Source of the DNA: Thiomicrospira aerophila AL3
Lineage (GTDB): Bacteria > Pseudomonadota > Gammaproteobacteria > Thiomicrospirales > Thiomicrospiraceae
Assembly: GCF_000227665.2 (NCBI RefSeq)
Contig: NZ_CP007030.1
Span: 1,612,001-1,676,000 of the forward strand
Direction: 5' to 3'
DNA: 64,000 nucleotides
This document shows positions 1 to 9,741 of this stretch, piece after piece (the stretch's first letter is position 1; every line of letters starts with the position of its first letter). The notes under the pieces were generated by a model. The model saw only the letters and a program-made list of their open reading frames with translations, was not told where the DNA came from and searched no databases. The position numbers were made by a program, and so were the translations under genes.

Positions 1-1344
1 ACGGTGTCTAGTTTAACTAGCGCGCCGCCTACTGACCCGTCACAAATGTCGGAAGCAGATCGTATTACCAATACACTAATGAACGCCAATCTTTGGATTG
101 TCGTGCTGACCTTCTTTATTTTCGGATTACTGCTGTCTTTCACCCCCTGTGTATTCCCAATGATACCGATTCTATCGAGTATTATTGTTGGCCAGGGCAA
201 TCAAAACATTACCGCTCGCAAAGGCTTTATTATCTCGTTAGTGTTTGTATTATCTATGGCACTGGCTTACACCATTGCCGGGGTATTAGCCGGCATATTT
301 GGTGCAAATTTACAAGCTGCATTACAAAACCCATGGGTACTCGGCACCTTTGCGATTATTTTTGTCCTGCTGGCACTGTCTATGTTTGGATTCTATGAAA
401 TCCAACTGCCATCGAGCTTGCAAAGTAAAATTACCCAATTGTCTAACAAGCAAAAAGGTGGCTCACTTACCGGTGTTGCCATTATGGGCTTTTTGTCGGC
501 CTTAATTGTTGGGCCATGCGTAGCGCCACCTCTTGCCGGTGCACTGATCTATATTGGTCAAACAGGTGATGCCGTTCTAGGTGGCTTAGCCCTATTTGCG
601 ATGAGTTTAGGTATGGGTGTGCCATTATTGCTCCTAGGGGCCTCGGCAGGCAAATTACTCCCACGCGCTGGCGCTTGGATGAATACTGTCAAAGCCGTGT
701 TTGGTGTGCTATTACTGGCTGTGGCGCTATGGTTAGCAGACCGCGTACTACCCGGCTGGATCAGCATGATTGGTTGGGCACTGCTGCTAATTGTTGCTGC
801 TATCTACATGGGGGCACTCGAACCCATTGGCGACAAATCCAACTGGCATAAACTTTGGAAAGGTCTTGGATTATCACTCCTTGTTACCGGCTTTGTGATT
901 ATTATTGGTTTAGCAGGCGGATCACGCGACCTGCTCCAACCGCTCAAAGTCTTCCAGGGTGGTGGCACCGCTGCGCAACAACAAGCGGAGCTTAAGTTCG
1001 AATATATCAATAGTATTGAAGAGCTCCAGGCACGCGTGGGTCAAGGTCAACCGGTCATGCTCGATTTTTATGCTGACTGGTGTGTAAGCTGTATCGAAAT
1101 GGAACGTTTCACCTTTAGTGACCCACAAGTTCAAGCCGCGCTAGACGGGGTGGTGCTCTTAAAAGCGGATGTCACCGCCAATACAGCTGACCATCGCGCA
1201 CTGATGCGTGAACTGGGTATTGTGGGACCACCTGCCATCCTATTTTACAATCCAGCAGGTGTTGAACAGCGAGGTCAACGTGTCGTCGGCTTTAAAAATG
1301 CCACTGAGTTTAAAGCGACTATTGATGCCGCACTCGGTCGCTAG
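1..1344 (+). CDS. dsbD: Thiol:disulfide interchange protein DsbD, 5' end outside window
   Basis: This is the inner-membrane electron carrier that passes reductant from cytoplasmic thioredoxin to periplasmic thiol proteins. The frame is open to the window edge. What remains is the linker, the transmembrane DsbD-beta domain and the C-terminal thioredoxin-like gamma domain, so the N-terminal periplasmic alpha domain lies upstream. A GTG at position 4 is probably internal, because full DsbD proteins are about 570-600 residues. Visible redox motifs are TPCVFP in the first membrane helix, GPCVAPP about 120 residues later, and WCVSC in the C-terminal domain. These are the beta and gamma cysteine pairs expected of DsbD. 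A strong hairpin terminator follows the stop codon. Confidence 0.93.
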   Translation, partial: TVSSLTSAPPTDPSQMSEADRITNTLMNANLWIVVLTFFIFGLLLSFTPCVFPMIPILSSIIVGQGNQNITARKGFIISLVFVLSMALAYTIAGVLAGIFGANLQAALQNPWVLGTFAIIFVLLALSMFGFYEIQLPSSLQSKITQLSNKQKGGSLTGVAIMGFLSALIVGPCVAPPLAGALIYIGQTGDAVLGGLALFAMSLGMGVPLLLLGASAGKLLPRAGAWMNTVKAVFGVLLLAVALWLADRVLPGWISMIGWALLLIVAAIYMGALEPIGDKSNWHKLWKGLGLSLLVTGFVIIIGLAGGSRDLLQPLKVFQGGGTAAQQQAELKFEYINSIEELQARVGQGQPVMLDFYADWCVSCIEMERFTFSDPQVQAALDGVVLLKADVTANTADHRALMRELGIVGPPAILFYNPAGVEQRGQRVVGFKNATEFKATIDAALGR

Positions 1345-1367
1345 TTTGTAACAACCATACCAGCAGG

Positions 1368-1401
1368 CCTGCTTATAACTTCATATAAGCAGGCTTTTTT
1401 G
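1368..1401 (+). terminator. Rho-independent terminator of dsbD
   Basis: Inverted repeat GCCTGCTTATA / TATAAGCAGGC with a six-base loop, followed by six T's. The 5' arm grows out of a CAGGCCTG palindrome at 1364-1371. It lies 23 bases after the dsbD stop and separates dsbD from aroQ. Confidence 0.9.
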
Positions 1402-1581
1402 TTTCACTGCCAAAATAACCAGTATGCAGGTAATTTCGCCGCTTTTTACAACAATTCCATCATCTAGCCCTCATATTTGCTCGCGCTTATCCATAGCAAT
1501 AGCAAAAGAATTAACTTATAATCATGCTCAGTCTTTGCAAAATTTAAACCGCATTCCCAAATTTTTGGAGCCCTAATCCTT

Positions 1582-2019
1582 ATGGCAAGCATTTTGGTCC
1601 TCAATGGTCCTAACCTGAATATGCTCGGACGACGCGAACCCCACATCTACGGTCGTCAAACCCTCGCTGATATTATTGAAGAATTAGAAACCATTGCCGA
1701 TGATTTTGCAGTTAGACTCTGGCATTTTCAAAGCAATGCTGAACACGCCTTAATCGAGCGTATTCATCAAGCCATGGATGATGGCACCGAATTCATTATT
1801 ATTAACCCTGCCGCTTTCACTCATACTAGTGTCGCCATTCGCGATGCCCTCGCGGCGGTTAATATCCCTTTTATCGAAATACACCTCTCTAATGTGCATA
1901 AACGCGAAAGCTTCCGACAGCACTCCTATTTCTCAGACCTAGCCGTTGGCGTCATTGCTGGCCTGGGTGCGGATGGCTATCGCTTTGCATTAGAAGCGGC
2001 CATTAAACATTTAGAATAA
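1582..2019 (+). CDS. aroQ: Type II 3-dehydroquinate dehydratase
   Basis: It catalyses 3-dehydroquinate to 3-dehydroshikimate in the shikimate pathway, in the cytoplasm, as a dodecamer. The 145 residues match the family length. Type II motifs are present: [10 protein letters not shown] near the N-terminus, followed by the REPHIYG loop with the catalytic tyrosine; [16 protein letters not shown] in the middle; and [14 protein letters not shown] with the catalytic-site histidine and arginine. The start is ATG with GGAG about 11 bases upstream. It is the first gene of a compact plus-strand run leading into accB and accC, an arrangement common in gammaproteobacteria. Confidence 0.96.
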   Translation: MASILVLNGPNLNMLGRREPHIYGRQTLADIIEELETIADDFAVRLWHFQSNAEHALIERIHQAMDDGTEFIIINPAAFTHTSVAIRDALAAVNIPFIEIHLSNVHKRESFRQHSYFSDLAVGVIAGLGADGYRFALEAAIKHLE

Positions 2020-2057
2020 CGACATTAAATAAATCAAAAATTACAAGGAATTACATC

Positions 2058-2522
2058 ATGGATATTCGCTCAATCCGCAAACTTATTGAAATTGTTGAAG
2101 AATCAAATATTGCTGAAATAGAAATTCAAGAAGGCGAGCATTCTGTTCGAATCACCCGCAACAAAGAACCTATTTACATGACCGCACCGACTGCAATGCA
2201 TTATCAAGCAGCCCCTACAGCGGCATCGAATCCCGCACCTGCAGCGCCAACCAGTGCGCCTGCGCCCGTTGCAGCCGCTGAACCGACTGGTACTAAAATC
2301 GCCTCACCGATGGTCGGTACCTTTTATGCCGCCCCGTCACCGACTGCGGCGCCTTTTGTAAGTGTAGGTGATAGCATCACGATTGGTGACACCCTGTGCA
2401 TTATTGAAGCGATGAAAATCATGAACCCTATCGAAGCGGAAGTTTCAGGTGTCGTCAAACAAATTCTGATTCAGAATGGTGAGCCGGTTGAATACGGTCA
2501 AACACTGTTTGTTGTTGAATAA
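2058..2522 (+). CDS. accB: Biotin carboxyl carrier protein of acetyl-CoA carboxylase
   Basis: It carries the biotin shuttled between biotin carboxylase and carboxyltransferase in the first step of fatty acid synthesis. The 154-residue protein has the usual layout. An N-terminal segment is followed by an Ala/Pro-rich linker (about residues 43-75) and a C-terminal biotinyl domain with EAMKIMN, placing the biotinylated lysine at residue 120. An AAGGA ribosome-binding site precedes the ATG. accC starts 9 bases after the stop, so the two are co-transcribed. Confidence 0.97.
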   Translation: MDIRSIRKLIEIVEESNIAEIEIQEGEHSVRITRNKEPIYMTAPTAMHYQAAPTAASNPAPAAPTSAPAPVAAAEPTGTKIASPMVGTFYAAPSPTAAPFVSVGDSITIGDTLCIIEAMKIMNPIEAEVSGVVKQILIQNGEPVEYGQTLFVVE

Positions 2523-2531
2523 GGGTTAGCC

Positions 2532-3878
2532 ATGGAAAAACTACTTATAGCCAACCGGGGCGAAATTGCCCTTCGCGTGTTACGCGCTTGTAAACAACTA
2601 GGCATTAAAACCGTGGCTGTTCACTCCACAGCTGATGCTAACCTAAAACACGTGCTAATGGCCGATGAAACCGTGTGTATTGGCCCTGCAGCCTCAGCAC
2701 AAAGCTACCTACATATTCCAGCCATTATTTCCGCCGCTGAAGTCACCGATGCGGAAGCTATCCACCCAGGCTACGGCTTTTTGTCTGAAAACGCTGATTT
2801 TGCCGATCGTGTCGAAGAAAGCGGTTTTATTTTTATCGGCCCTAAAGGTGACACCATCCGCATGATGGGCGATAAAGTTCAAGCTATTCGCGCAATGAAA
2901 GCCGCAGGCGTCCCGACTGTTCCCGGTTCTGGTGGCCCACTAGGTGACGATGCTGAAACGAATTTACGTATTGCCAAAGAAATTGGCTATCCAGTGATTA
3001 TTAAAGCCTCTGGCGGCGGCGGTGGGCGCGGCATGCGCGTAGTGCATACGGAAGGCAGTTTATTAAAGTCGATTCAGCTAACCAAACAAGAAGCCGGTGC
3101 CGCCTTTAACAACCCTGAAGTCTATATGGAAAAGTTTCTAGAAAACCCCCGCCATATTGAAATTCAGGTTCTTGCCGATGGCCAAGGCAATGCGATTCAT
3201 CTAGGTGAACGCGATTGCTCGATGCAGCGCCGTCATCAGAAGGTCGTCGAAGAAGCACCCGCACCAGGCGTAACCGAAGAACAACGCAACCGCATCGGTG
3301 CAATTTGTGCCAAAGCCTGTGTTGACATCAATTATCGCGGCGCAGGTACTTTTGAATTTTTATATGAAAATGGTGAGTTTTATTTCATTGAGATGAACAC
3401 ACGTTTGCAAGTTGAACACCCAGTCACTGAGCAAGTGACGGGAATTGACCTGGTTAAAGCACAAATTGAAATTGCCATGGGCCGTCCATTGACCATCAAG
3501 CAATCTGATATCAAGCTCACTGGTCATGCGATTGAGTGCCGTATTAATGCCGAAAATCCAGCAAAAAACTTTATGCCCTCGCCAGGCAAAATTGAGCGTT
3601 TGCATTTACCCGGCGGCCCAGGCGTGCGCATTGACACGCATATTTATACCGGTTATACCGTCCCCCCTCACTATGACTCCATGATAGCCAAAGTCATTTG
3701 CTCTGGTGCCGATCGCGATACGGCGATTGCTCGGATGCGCACTGCCCTGCAGGAAATGGCGATTAAAGGGATTGACTCTAATATAGAGCTACAACGTGAA
3801 ATTATGAGTGATCAGGGCTTTACTGAAGGTGGCCGCAACATTCATTATCTCGAACATCGGCTTGAGCATTTAGTTTAA
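2532..3878 (+). CDS. accC: Biotin carboxylase subunit of acetyl-CoA carboxylase
   Basis: ATP-dependent carboxylation of the biotin on AccB with bicarbonate. The 448 residues match the family. The protein starts [20 protein letters not shown], has the glycine-rich ATP-grasp loop GGGGGRGMR near residues 163-171, and contains [14 protein letters not shown] with conserved catalytic-site residues. The TAA stop and the prmA ATG share one base (TAATG), so translation of the two is probably coupled. Confidence 0.97.
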   Translation: MEKLLIANRGEIALRVLRACKQLGIKTVAVHSTADANLKHVLMADETVCIGPAASAQSYLHIPAIISAAEVTDAEAIHPGYGFLSENADFADRVEESGFIFIGPKGDTIRMMGDKVQAIRAMKAAGVPTVPGSGGPLGDDAETNLRIAKEIGYPVIIKASGGGGGRGMRVVHTEGSLLKSIQLTKQEAGAAFNNPEVYMEKFLENPRHIEIQVLADGQGNAIHLGERDCSMQRRHQKVVEEAPAPGVTEEQRNRIGAICAKACVDINYRGAGTFEFLYENGEFYFIEMNTRLQVEHPVTEQVTGIDLVKAQIEIAMGRPLTIKQSDIKLTGHAIECRINAENPAKNFMPSPGKIERLHLPGGPGVRIDTHIYTGYTVPPHYDSMIAKVICSGADRDTAIARMRTALQEMAIKGIDSNIELQREIMSDQGFTEGGRNIHYLEHRLEHLV

Positions 3879-4765
3879 TGGCTTGGATTCAAATCACCAG
3901 CACGGTTGCTGAAGCGCAGGCTGAACCCCTTTCCGATGCACTCATGGAACTGGGTGCGCTGTCTGTGACTTTTGCTGAAACCGGTGAACAAGAAATATTT
4001 GAACCTGAGCTTGGCACGACGCCGATTTGGCAACAAACTCGGGTAATGGGATTATTTGATGCACAGGTTAACTCTGCTGAATGCCTACTTGGACTCACTC
4101 AACTGATGCCCGAACTCTCACCGAGTCAATTTAAAGTTGAGCTCATTGAAGATAAAGACTGGGTTCGTGAATGGATGGATCAATTCCAACCCATGCAGTT
4201 CGGTACAAACCTGTGGATTGTGCCTAGTTGGTTAGCGGCACCCCACCCAGATGCGACAAATTTACTCCTTGATCCAGGTCTGGCGTTTGGCACCGGCACC
4301 CATCCAACCACTGCCATGTGCTTAACCTGGTTGGATGCTAATCCGCCCGTTAACAAATCTGTTATTGACTATGGTTGCGGCTCAGGTATTTTAGCGATTG
4401 CCGCGGCTAAACTAGGAGCCAACTCGGTTTATGCCACTGATATTGATCCACAGGCCATTACGGCCACACTTGATAATGCCCAGCGCAATCAGGTGACCGT
4501 GCAAGCAGGCCTGGTAAATGACATCAAACTACCCCAATCACAGCTGATTCTCGCGAATATCCTAGCGGGGCCATTAGCTGAACTCGCCCCCATTTTAAGC
4601 CAATACCTAGTCACCGATGGGCAACTGGTGTTATCAGGCCTGCTTGTTAGCCAGTCCGAACAACTGATCACCTGTTATCGCGAGGTTGGTATTGATCTTC
4701 AACTAGCAAACCAGCACGAAGACTGGGCATTACTGGTGGGCGTCAAAGCCACCCCAACGTCATAG
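3878..4765 (+). CDS. prmA: Ribosomal protein L11 methyltransferase
   Basis: S-adenosylmethionine-dependent trimethylation of ribosomal protein L11. The 295-residue protein has an N-terminal substrate-recognition domain (starting MAWIQI) and a C-terminal Rossmann methyltransferase domain. The latter carries the SAM motif VIDYGCGSGILAIAAAKLGA and the downstream LILANILAGPL motif typical of PrmA. It overlaps accC by one base. Two CAGGCCTG palindromes (4506, 4635) fall in its 3' third. dusB follows after 6 bases. Confidence 0.95.
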   Translation: MAWIQITSTVAEAQAEPLSDALMELGALSVTFAETGEQEIFEPELGTTPIWQQTRVMGLFDAQVNSAECLLGLTQLMPELSPSQFKVELIEDKDWVREWMDQFQPMQFGTNLWIVPSWLAAPHPDATNLLLDPGLAFGTGTHPTTAMCLTWLDANPPVNKSVIDYGCGSGILAIAAAKLGANSVYATDIDPQAITATLDNAQRNQVTVQAGLVNDIKLPQSQLILANILAGPLAELAPILSQYLVTDGQLVLSGLLVSQSEQLITCYREVGIDLQLANQHEDWALLVGVKATPTS

Positions 4766-4771
4766 CGCATT

Positions 4772-5767
4772 ATGAGCTGGCAACTCGGCCCCTATCAGCT
4801 TCCAAATAAATGGGTGCTCGCGCCAATGGCCGGAGTAAGCGATAGTGCTTTACGAAGCATCTGCTATAAACAGGGTGCCGGTTATGCGATTGGGGAAATG
4901 CTAAGCGCGCAAACCCACCTATGGGAAACCAAAAAATCTGCGACTCGACAGGTCAATATGGCAGATCCTGAACCGCGCGCCATTCAGTTGTTAGGTATTG
5001 ACCCTAAAGCCTTGGCTGATGCCGCACAGCGCCAAGTTGCTCAAGGCGCACAAGTGATTGATCTTAATCTAGGCTGTCCGGCTAAAAAAGTCTGTCAACA
5101 AGCAGCCGGTTCGGCCTTATTGGCCTACCCTGAGCAGGTTGCCAGTATTTTTAATGCAGTAGTGGCAGCGGTAGATGTCCCCGTGACTGTCAAAATTCGA
5201 ACTGGTATTAATGCCGAGCATAAAAATGGGCTTGAGATCGCCAAAATCGCCGAAGGCTGTGGCTTAAGCGCTATTACGGTTCATGGTCGAACTCGCGCAG
5301 ATAAATTTAACGGCCAAGCTGAATATGACACTATCGCGCTGATCAAACAAACCGTATCTATCCCAGTGATTGCCAATGGCGATATTTGTTCTGCCGAAGA
5401 CGCGCAATTTGTATTAAACTATACGAATGCCGATGCGATTATGTTAGGCCGCGCTGTACTGGGTCGACCTTGGCTTTTTAATCAAATTGACGCATGGGTG
5501 AACAACAAAACCCTGTTGCCAGATCCAAGCTTAATGGCAAGACAACATATTATGCGTGATCATTTAGATGCCATTTACCGATTGTACGGCGAAACCCAAG
5601 GTGTAAGAATAGCGCGCAAACACTTGGGATGGTACGCCCAGCATTTACCTGCAGGTGATCGTTTACGCCAGATGTTCAATCGACTGGATGTATCGACCAA
5701 ACAACAAGCCTGCATCGACAAATATTTTGATGCGTTAGACACAAGACTAGAATTAGAATCATGCTAA
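4772..5767 (+). CDS. dusB: tRNA-dihydrouridine synthase B
   Basis: FMN-dependent reduction of uridines in the tRNA D-loop. The 331 residues begin with the flavin-binding TIM-barrel strand (VLAPMAGVSDSALRSIC). NLGCPAKKVC around residue 100 holds the catalytic cysteine, and MLGRAVLGRPWLF is the family motif near the phosphate-binding end. The last codons overlap fis by 7 bases. The dusB-fis pair is a hallmark gammaproteobacterial operon. Confidence 0.96.
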   Translation: MSWQLGPYQLPNKWVLAPMAGVSDSALRSICYKQGAGYAIGEMLSAQTHLWETKKSATRQVNMADPEPRAIQLLGIDPKALADAAQRQVAQGAQVIDLNLGCPAKKVCQQAAGSALLAYPEQVASIFNAVVAAVDVPVTVKIRTGINAEHKNGLEIAKIAEGCGLSAITVHGRTRADKFNGQAEYDTIALIKQTVSIPVIANGDICSAEDAQFVLNYTNADAIMLGRAVLGRPWLFNQIDAWVNNKTLLPDPSLMARQHIMRDHLDAIYRLYGETQGVRIARKHLGWYAQHLPAGDRLRQMFNRLDVSTKQQACIDKYFDALDTRLELESC

Positions 5768-6009
5768 AACCCTTGCCCCTCGAACATCACTTAATTGATA
5801 GCCTCGACTACTACTTTAATACCCTAGAAGGCGAAAAAGTCAGTAATCTTCATGCCATGGTGATTCAACAAGTTGAAAAACCTTTAATTGAATACGTACT
5901 GGCCCAAACGGCAGGCAATCAATCTCAAACGGCGGCAATGCTAGGCATCAATCGCAACACCCTTCGAAAAAAGATGCAGCACTACAACCTAATGCCTTCT
6001 AATGACTAA
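5761..6009 (+). CDS. fis: DNA-binding protein Fis
   Basis: Nucleoid-associated dimer that bends DNA and activates rRNA promoters. This protein has 82 residues, shorter than the 98 of E. coli. The difference is at the N-terminal beta-hairpin, while the C-terminal helix-turn-helix (QSQTAAMLGINRNTLRKKM) is strongly conserved. The ATG lies within the last codons of dusB, so expression depends on the dusB transcript. Confidence 0.95.
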   Translation: MLKPLPLEHHLIDSLDYYFNTLEGEKVSNLHAMVIQQVEKPLIEYVLAQTAGNQSQTAAMLGINRNTLRKKMQHYNLMPSND

Positions 6010-6045
6010 TCGTTATTCCCTCTATTTTTACTTCTGGAGATATTT

Positions 6046-7608
6046 ATGAAACCCGTCCGTCGTGCCTTAATTAGCGTATCCGACAAAACCGGCATTATTG
6101 ATTTTGCCAAATCCTTGAGCCAATTCGGTGTCGAAATTTTATCCACCGGCGGCACCTACAAAGCCTTGCGTGATGCAGGCCTGGTGGTGACAGAAGTATC
6201 GGAATACACCGGATTTCCAGAAATGATGGATGGCCGCGTCAAAACCCTGCACCCTAAAGTCCATGGTGGCTTATTAGGACGTCGCGGTACCGATGATGCA
6301 ATTATGGCCGAACATGGCATTAAACCGATTGATATGGTGGTGGTTAATCTTTATCCATTCGAAGCGACGGTCGCTAAAGCCGATTGCTCACTTGAAGACG
6401 CGATTGAAAACATCGACATTGGCGGCCCAACTATGTTGCGTTCTGCCGCCAAAAATCATAAAGATGTCGCTGTGGTTACCGACCCTAAAGATTACGCGCG
6501 TATTTTAGAAGAAATGCAAGCCAATGCTGGCCAGCTATCGCACGCCACCCGCTTTGACTTAGCGATCAAAACCTTTGAACAAACCGCGCGTTATGACGGC
6601 GCAATTGCCAACTATTTCGGCACCCTATTCACTGAAGACAAAACCGACGCCTTCCCGCGTACCTTCAATACGCAATTTGTTAAAAAACAGTCAATGCGTT
6701 ATGGCGAAAACCCACATCAAAACGCCGCATTTTATGTGGAGCGCAATGCCTCAGAAGCGTCGGTTTCAACTGCTACCCAACTGCAAGGCAAAGAATTATC
6801 TTTTAACAACATTGCCGATACCGATGCGGCCTTGGAATTGGTTAAAACCTTTGAACAAACCGCTTGTGTGATTGTAAAACACGCCAACCCTTGCGGCGTT
6901 GCCACCGGTGGCAATCTGTTTGAAGCCTATGACCGCGCTTATAAGACCGACCCGACCTCGGCATTCGGCGGCATTATTGCCTTTAACCGCGAATTAGACG
7001 CCCAAACCGCGCAAGCGATTGTGGATCGTCAATTTGTGGAAGTCATTATTGCCCCTAGCATTAGCCAAGCAGCACAAGCTATCGTTGAGGCCAAGAAAAA
7101 CGTGCGCCTACTTGCCTGTGGCGAATTAAACGGCCAACAAGCCGCTTATGATTACAAACGCGTCACTGGCGGTTTATTGGTACAGGATCGCGATTTAGGC
7201 ATGATTACCGAAGCCGACTTAAAAGTCGTCAGCAAAATCGCACCGACCCCAGAACAAATGCAAGACTTGCTATTTGCGTGGAAAGTGGCGAAATACGTGA
7301 AATCCAACGCTATTGTGTATGTGAAAGACGGCATGACCATTGGCGTCGGTGCAGGCCAAATGAGCCGCGTGTATAGCGCCAAAATCGCTGGGATTAAAGC
7401 CGCCGATGAAGGTTTGGAAGTGAAAGGTTCGGTGATGGCATCGGATGCGTTTTTCCCATTCCGTGACGGCATTGATGCGGCAGCAGCAGCGGGTATTAAA
7501 GCCGTGATTCATCCGGGTGGTTCAATGCGTGACGAAGAAGTTATCGCCGCCGCCAATGAGCATGGGATTGCGATGGTGTTCACTGGGATGCGCCACTTTA
7601 AACACTAA
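6046..7608 (+). CDS. purH: Bifunctional AICAR formyltransferase / IMP cyclohydrolase
   Basis: Catalyses the last two steps of IMP synthesis. The 520-residue protein has an N-terminal MGS-like cyclohydrolase domain ([26 protein letters not shown]) and a C-terminal transformylase domain with KHANPCGVA and the terminal [14 protein letters not shown] precedes the ATG at good spacing. purD follows after 12 bases with its own AGGA, so purHD is an operon as in most gammaproteobacteria. Confidence 0.97.
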   Translation: MKPVRRALISVSDKTGIIDFAKSLSQFGVEILSTGGTYKALRDAGLVVTEVSEYTGFPEMMDGRVKTLHPKVHGGLLGRRGTDDAIMAEHGIKPIDMVVVNLYPFEATVAKADCSLEDAIENIDIGGPTMLRSAAKNHKDVAVVTDPKDYARILEEMQANAGQLSHATRFDLAIKTFEQTARYDGAIANYFGTLFTEDKTDAFPRTFNTQFVKKQSMRYGENPHQNAAFYVERNASEASVSTATQLQGKELSFNNIADTDAALELVKTFEQTACVIVKHANPCGVATGGNLFEAYDRAYKTDPTSAFGGIIAFNRELDAQTAQAIVDRQFVEVIIAPSISQAAQAIVEAKKNVRLLACGELNGQQAAYDYKRVTGGLLVQDRDLGMITEADLKVVSKIAPTPEQMQDLLFAWKVAKYVKSNAIVYVKDGMTIGVGAGQMSRVYSAKIAGIKAADEGLEVKGSVMASDAFFPFRDGIDAAAAAGIKAVIHPGGSMRDEEVIAAANEHGIAMVFTGMRHFKH

Positions 7609-7620
7609 AAGGACTCTTTT

Positions 7621-8916
7621 ATGAAAGTATTAATTATTGGTAACGGTGGTCGCGAACATGCTTTGGCATGGAAAACGGCACAAGCCCCTAACACTCAGGT
7701 TTTTGTTGCGCCAGGTAATGCCGGCACAGCGCTTGAGCCAAACTTAACTAATGTCAATATCAGTGCAACGGACATACCAGGCCTGGTGAAGTTTGCGCAA
7801 GACAATGCGATTGATTTGGCCATCGTTGGCCCAGAAGCACCGCTGGTATTAGGGGTGGTCGATGCCTTCACTGCGGCTGGTTTAAAATGTTTTGGCCCAA
7901 CAAAAGGTGCGGCGCAACTAGAAGGCTCTAAAGCCTTTAGTAAAGACTTTTTAGCTAAACACGCTATTCCAACCGCTGAATATCAAGTATTTACCGAAGT
8001 TGACCCAGCGTTAGCCTATATTGCTCAAAAAGGCACGCCAATTGTAATTAAAGCCGATGGCCTTGCAGCGGGTAAAGGCGTGATTATTGCGCAAAACAGT
8101 GCAGAAGCCGAAGCTGCCATAAAAGACATGCTAGCAGGCAATAAATTTGGTGCCGCCGGCTCGCGCGTGGTGGTGGAAGAGTTTTTAGCGGGTGAAGAAG
8201 CAAGCTTTATTGTCATGGCTGATGGAGTCAATGCCCTGGCCATGGCGACCTCACAAGATCACAAAGCACGTGATAATGGCGATCTAGGCCCTAACACTGG
8301 TGGCATGGGAGCCTACAGCCCTGCGCCCGTTGTTACCCAAGCCATCCATGATCGCGTTATGACCGAGGTCATTTATCCCACCATCCGTGGCATGGCGGCG
8401 GATGGCTTACCCTACACTGGCTTTTTATATGCAGGCCTGATGATTGATGCGGCAGGAAATCCCAAAGTATTAGAGTTTAACTGCCGTTTTGGTGATCCAG
8501 AAACCCAGCCCATTATGATGCGCCTACAATCGAATCTTGCCGACCTATGCTTAGCCGCGCTAGAGCAAAAGCTTGATAGCGTCAAAGTCGAATGGGACTC
8601 TCGTCCCGCGCTCGGTGTCGTCATTGCTGCCGGCGGCTATCCAAACGACTATGCAACCGGTCATGTGATCAGCGGTCTTGAGGCTGCCGCACAAATACCT
8701 AATGCGAAAGTATTTCATGCCGGCACCCAACTCAATGCCAATAATGAAGTGACCACCAACGGTGGGCGGGTACTTTGCGCAACCAGTTTGGGTGAAAACG
8801 TCGCCGAGGCACAAGCCCATGCTTATGCGGTAGCGGACAAAATATCCTGGCAAGATCATTTTTATCGCACCGATATTGGCTATCGTGCGGTTGCGCGCGA
8901 ACAGCAGGCTAAATAA
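7621..8916 (+). CDS. purD: Phosphoribosylamine-glycine ligase (GARS)
   Basis: ATP-dependent ligation of glycine to phosphoribosylamine in purine synthesis. The 431 residues match the family. Features are the N-terminal KVLIIGNGGREHALAWK, the ATP-grasp segment VIKADGLAAGKGV, the GARS signature around DLGPNTGGMGAYSPAP, and LEFNCRFGDPETQ with metal-binding residues. It converges on the minus-strand heme-transport genes. Only 19 bases separate the stops and I see no clear terminator there. Confidence 0.97.
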   Translation: MKVLIIGNGGREHALAWKTAQAPNTQVFVAPGNAGTALEPNLTNVNISATDIPGLVKFAQDNAIDLAIVGPEAPLVLGVVDAFTAAGLKCFGPTKGAAQLEGSKAFSKDFLAKHAIPTAEYQVFTEVDPALAYIAQKGTPIVIKADGLAAGKGVIIAQNSAEAEAAIKDMLAGNKFGAAGSRVVVEEFLAGEEASFIVMADGVNALAMATSQDHKARDNGDLGPNTGGMGAYSPAPVVTQAIHDRVMTEVIYPTIRGMAADGLPYTGFLYAGLMIDAAGNPKVLEFNCRFGDPETQPIMMRLQSNLADLCLAALEQKLDSVKVEWDSRPALGVVIAAGGYPNDYATGHVISGLEAAAQIPNAKVFHAGTQLNANNEVTTNGGRVLCATSLGENVAEAQAHAYAVADKISWQDHFYRTDIGYRAVAREQQAK

Positions 8917-8935
8917 ACCTCCCTATCTCTTTTCC

Positions 8936-9727
8936 CTAACCAGGCACAATGATTGGCCAAGTGCCTGGCCTCTCAATAATCTCAACCGGTGTTTGATACA
9001 CGGCTTCAATCGTCGACTGAGTTAGGACCTGATGAACCGGCCCTTGTTGAACGATTTTGCCTTCCGACAATAACAACGCGCGGTCGGCATAGTGTGATGC
9101 CAAGTTTAGGTCATGCAACACCGCCACGACCGCCATCTTGACATCGCGCGCCAAACGGCGCAGTACCTTAAACACCTGCTGCTGGTGGGCTAAGTCCAAG
9201 TTGGAGGTGCATTCATCGAGCAACAATAACGGTGGCAAGCCGCCCGTCTGTTCAGCTTGTTTGGCCGCCGTTAATATTTGCGCCAACACCCGTGCCAACT
9301 GCACCCGTTGTTGCTCACCACCGGACAAGGTGAGATAGTTGCGCTGAGCAAGATGACTGACATCAAACAACGCCAACGCCTCGTCTACTCGGCGCTTTAC
9401 TTCCGCTTTGCCGGCATAAGGAATCGCCATACTGACCACTTCTTCCGCCAAAAACGGGAAATCCAAATGCACCGATTGCGGCATGACCGCACGCAACTGC
9501 GCCAACTCACGCGGCGCATAACTGGATAACGGACGTTGATGAAATTGTACGGCGGGCTTATAAGCCTCGAACTCACCCGCCAACACCTTGAGTAAACTGG
9601 ATTTACCCGCACCGTTTGGACCCAAAATCACCAACACTTCACCCGCTTCAATCTCTACTGAAACCTGTTGCAAAATCGCTTTGCCATTCAACGTTAAATT
9701 AAAGTCTGCTACTGAAATCATACTCAT
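8936..9727 (-). CDS. hmuV: Heme ABC transporter ATP-binding protein (HmuV type)
   Basis: Probable ATPase of a heme or iron-complex importer. The 263 residues carry Walker A GPNGAGKSS (residues 36-44), the signature [17 protein letters not shown], Walker B LLLLDECTSNLD (cysteine where proline is usual) and an H-loop histidine in VLHDLNLASHYADRAL. The start may be the ATG at 9727 or the one two codons later, which has better ribosome-binding-site spacing. It is last in the hemS-hmuT-hmuU-hmuV operon, and that context is why I call it heme-specific rather than siderophore-specific. Confidence 0.88.
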   Translation of the reverse strand: MSMISVADFNLTLNGKAILQQVSVEIEAGEVLVILGPNGAGKSSLLKVLAGEFEAYKPAVQFHQRPLSSYAPRELAQLRAVMPQSVHLDFPFLAEEVVSMAIPYAGKAEVKRRVDEALALFDVSHLAQRNYLTLSGGEQQRVQLARVLAQILTAAKQAEQTGGLPPLLLLDECTSNLDLAHQQQVFKVLRRLARDVKMAVVAVLHDLNLASHYADRALLLSEGKIVQQGPVHQVLTQSTIEAVYQTPVEIIERPGTWPIIVPG

Positions 9728-9741
9728 CCCAAAAAACCGAC

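Noticed and set aside
4-6. GTG at position 4 as the true dsbD start
   Set aside because: The frame is open to the window edge and DsbD needs an N-terminal periplasmic domain; the gene is simply cut by the window.
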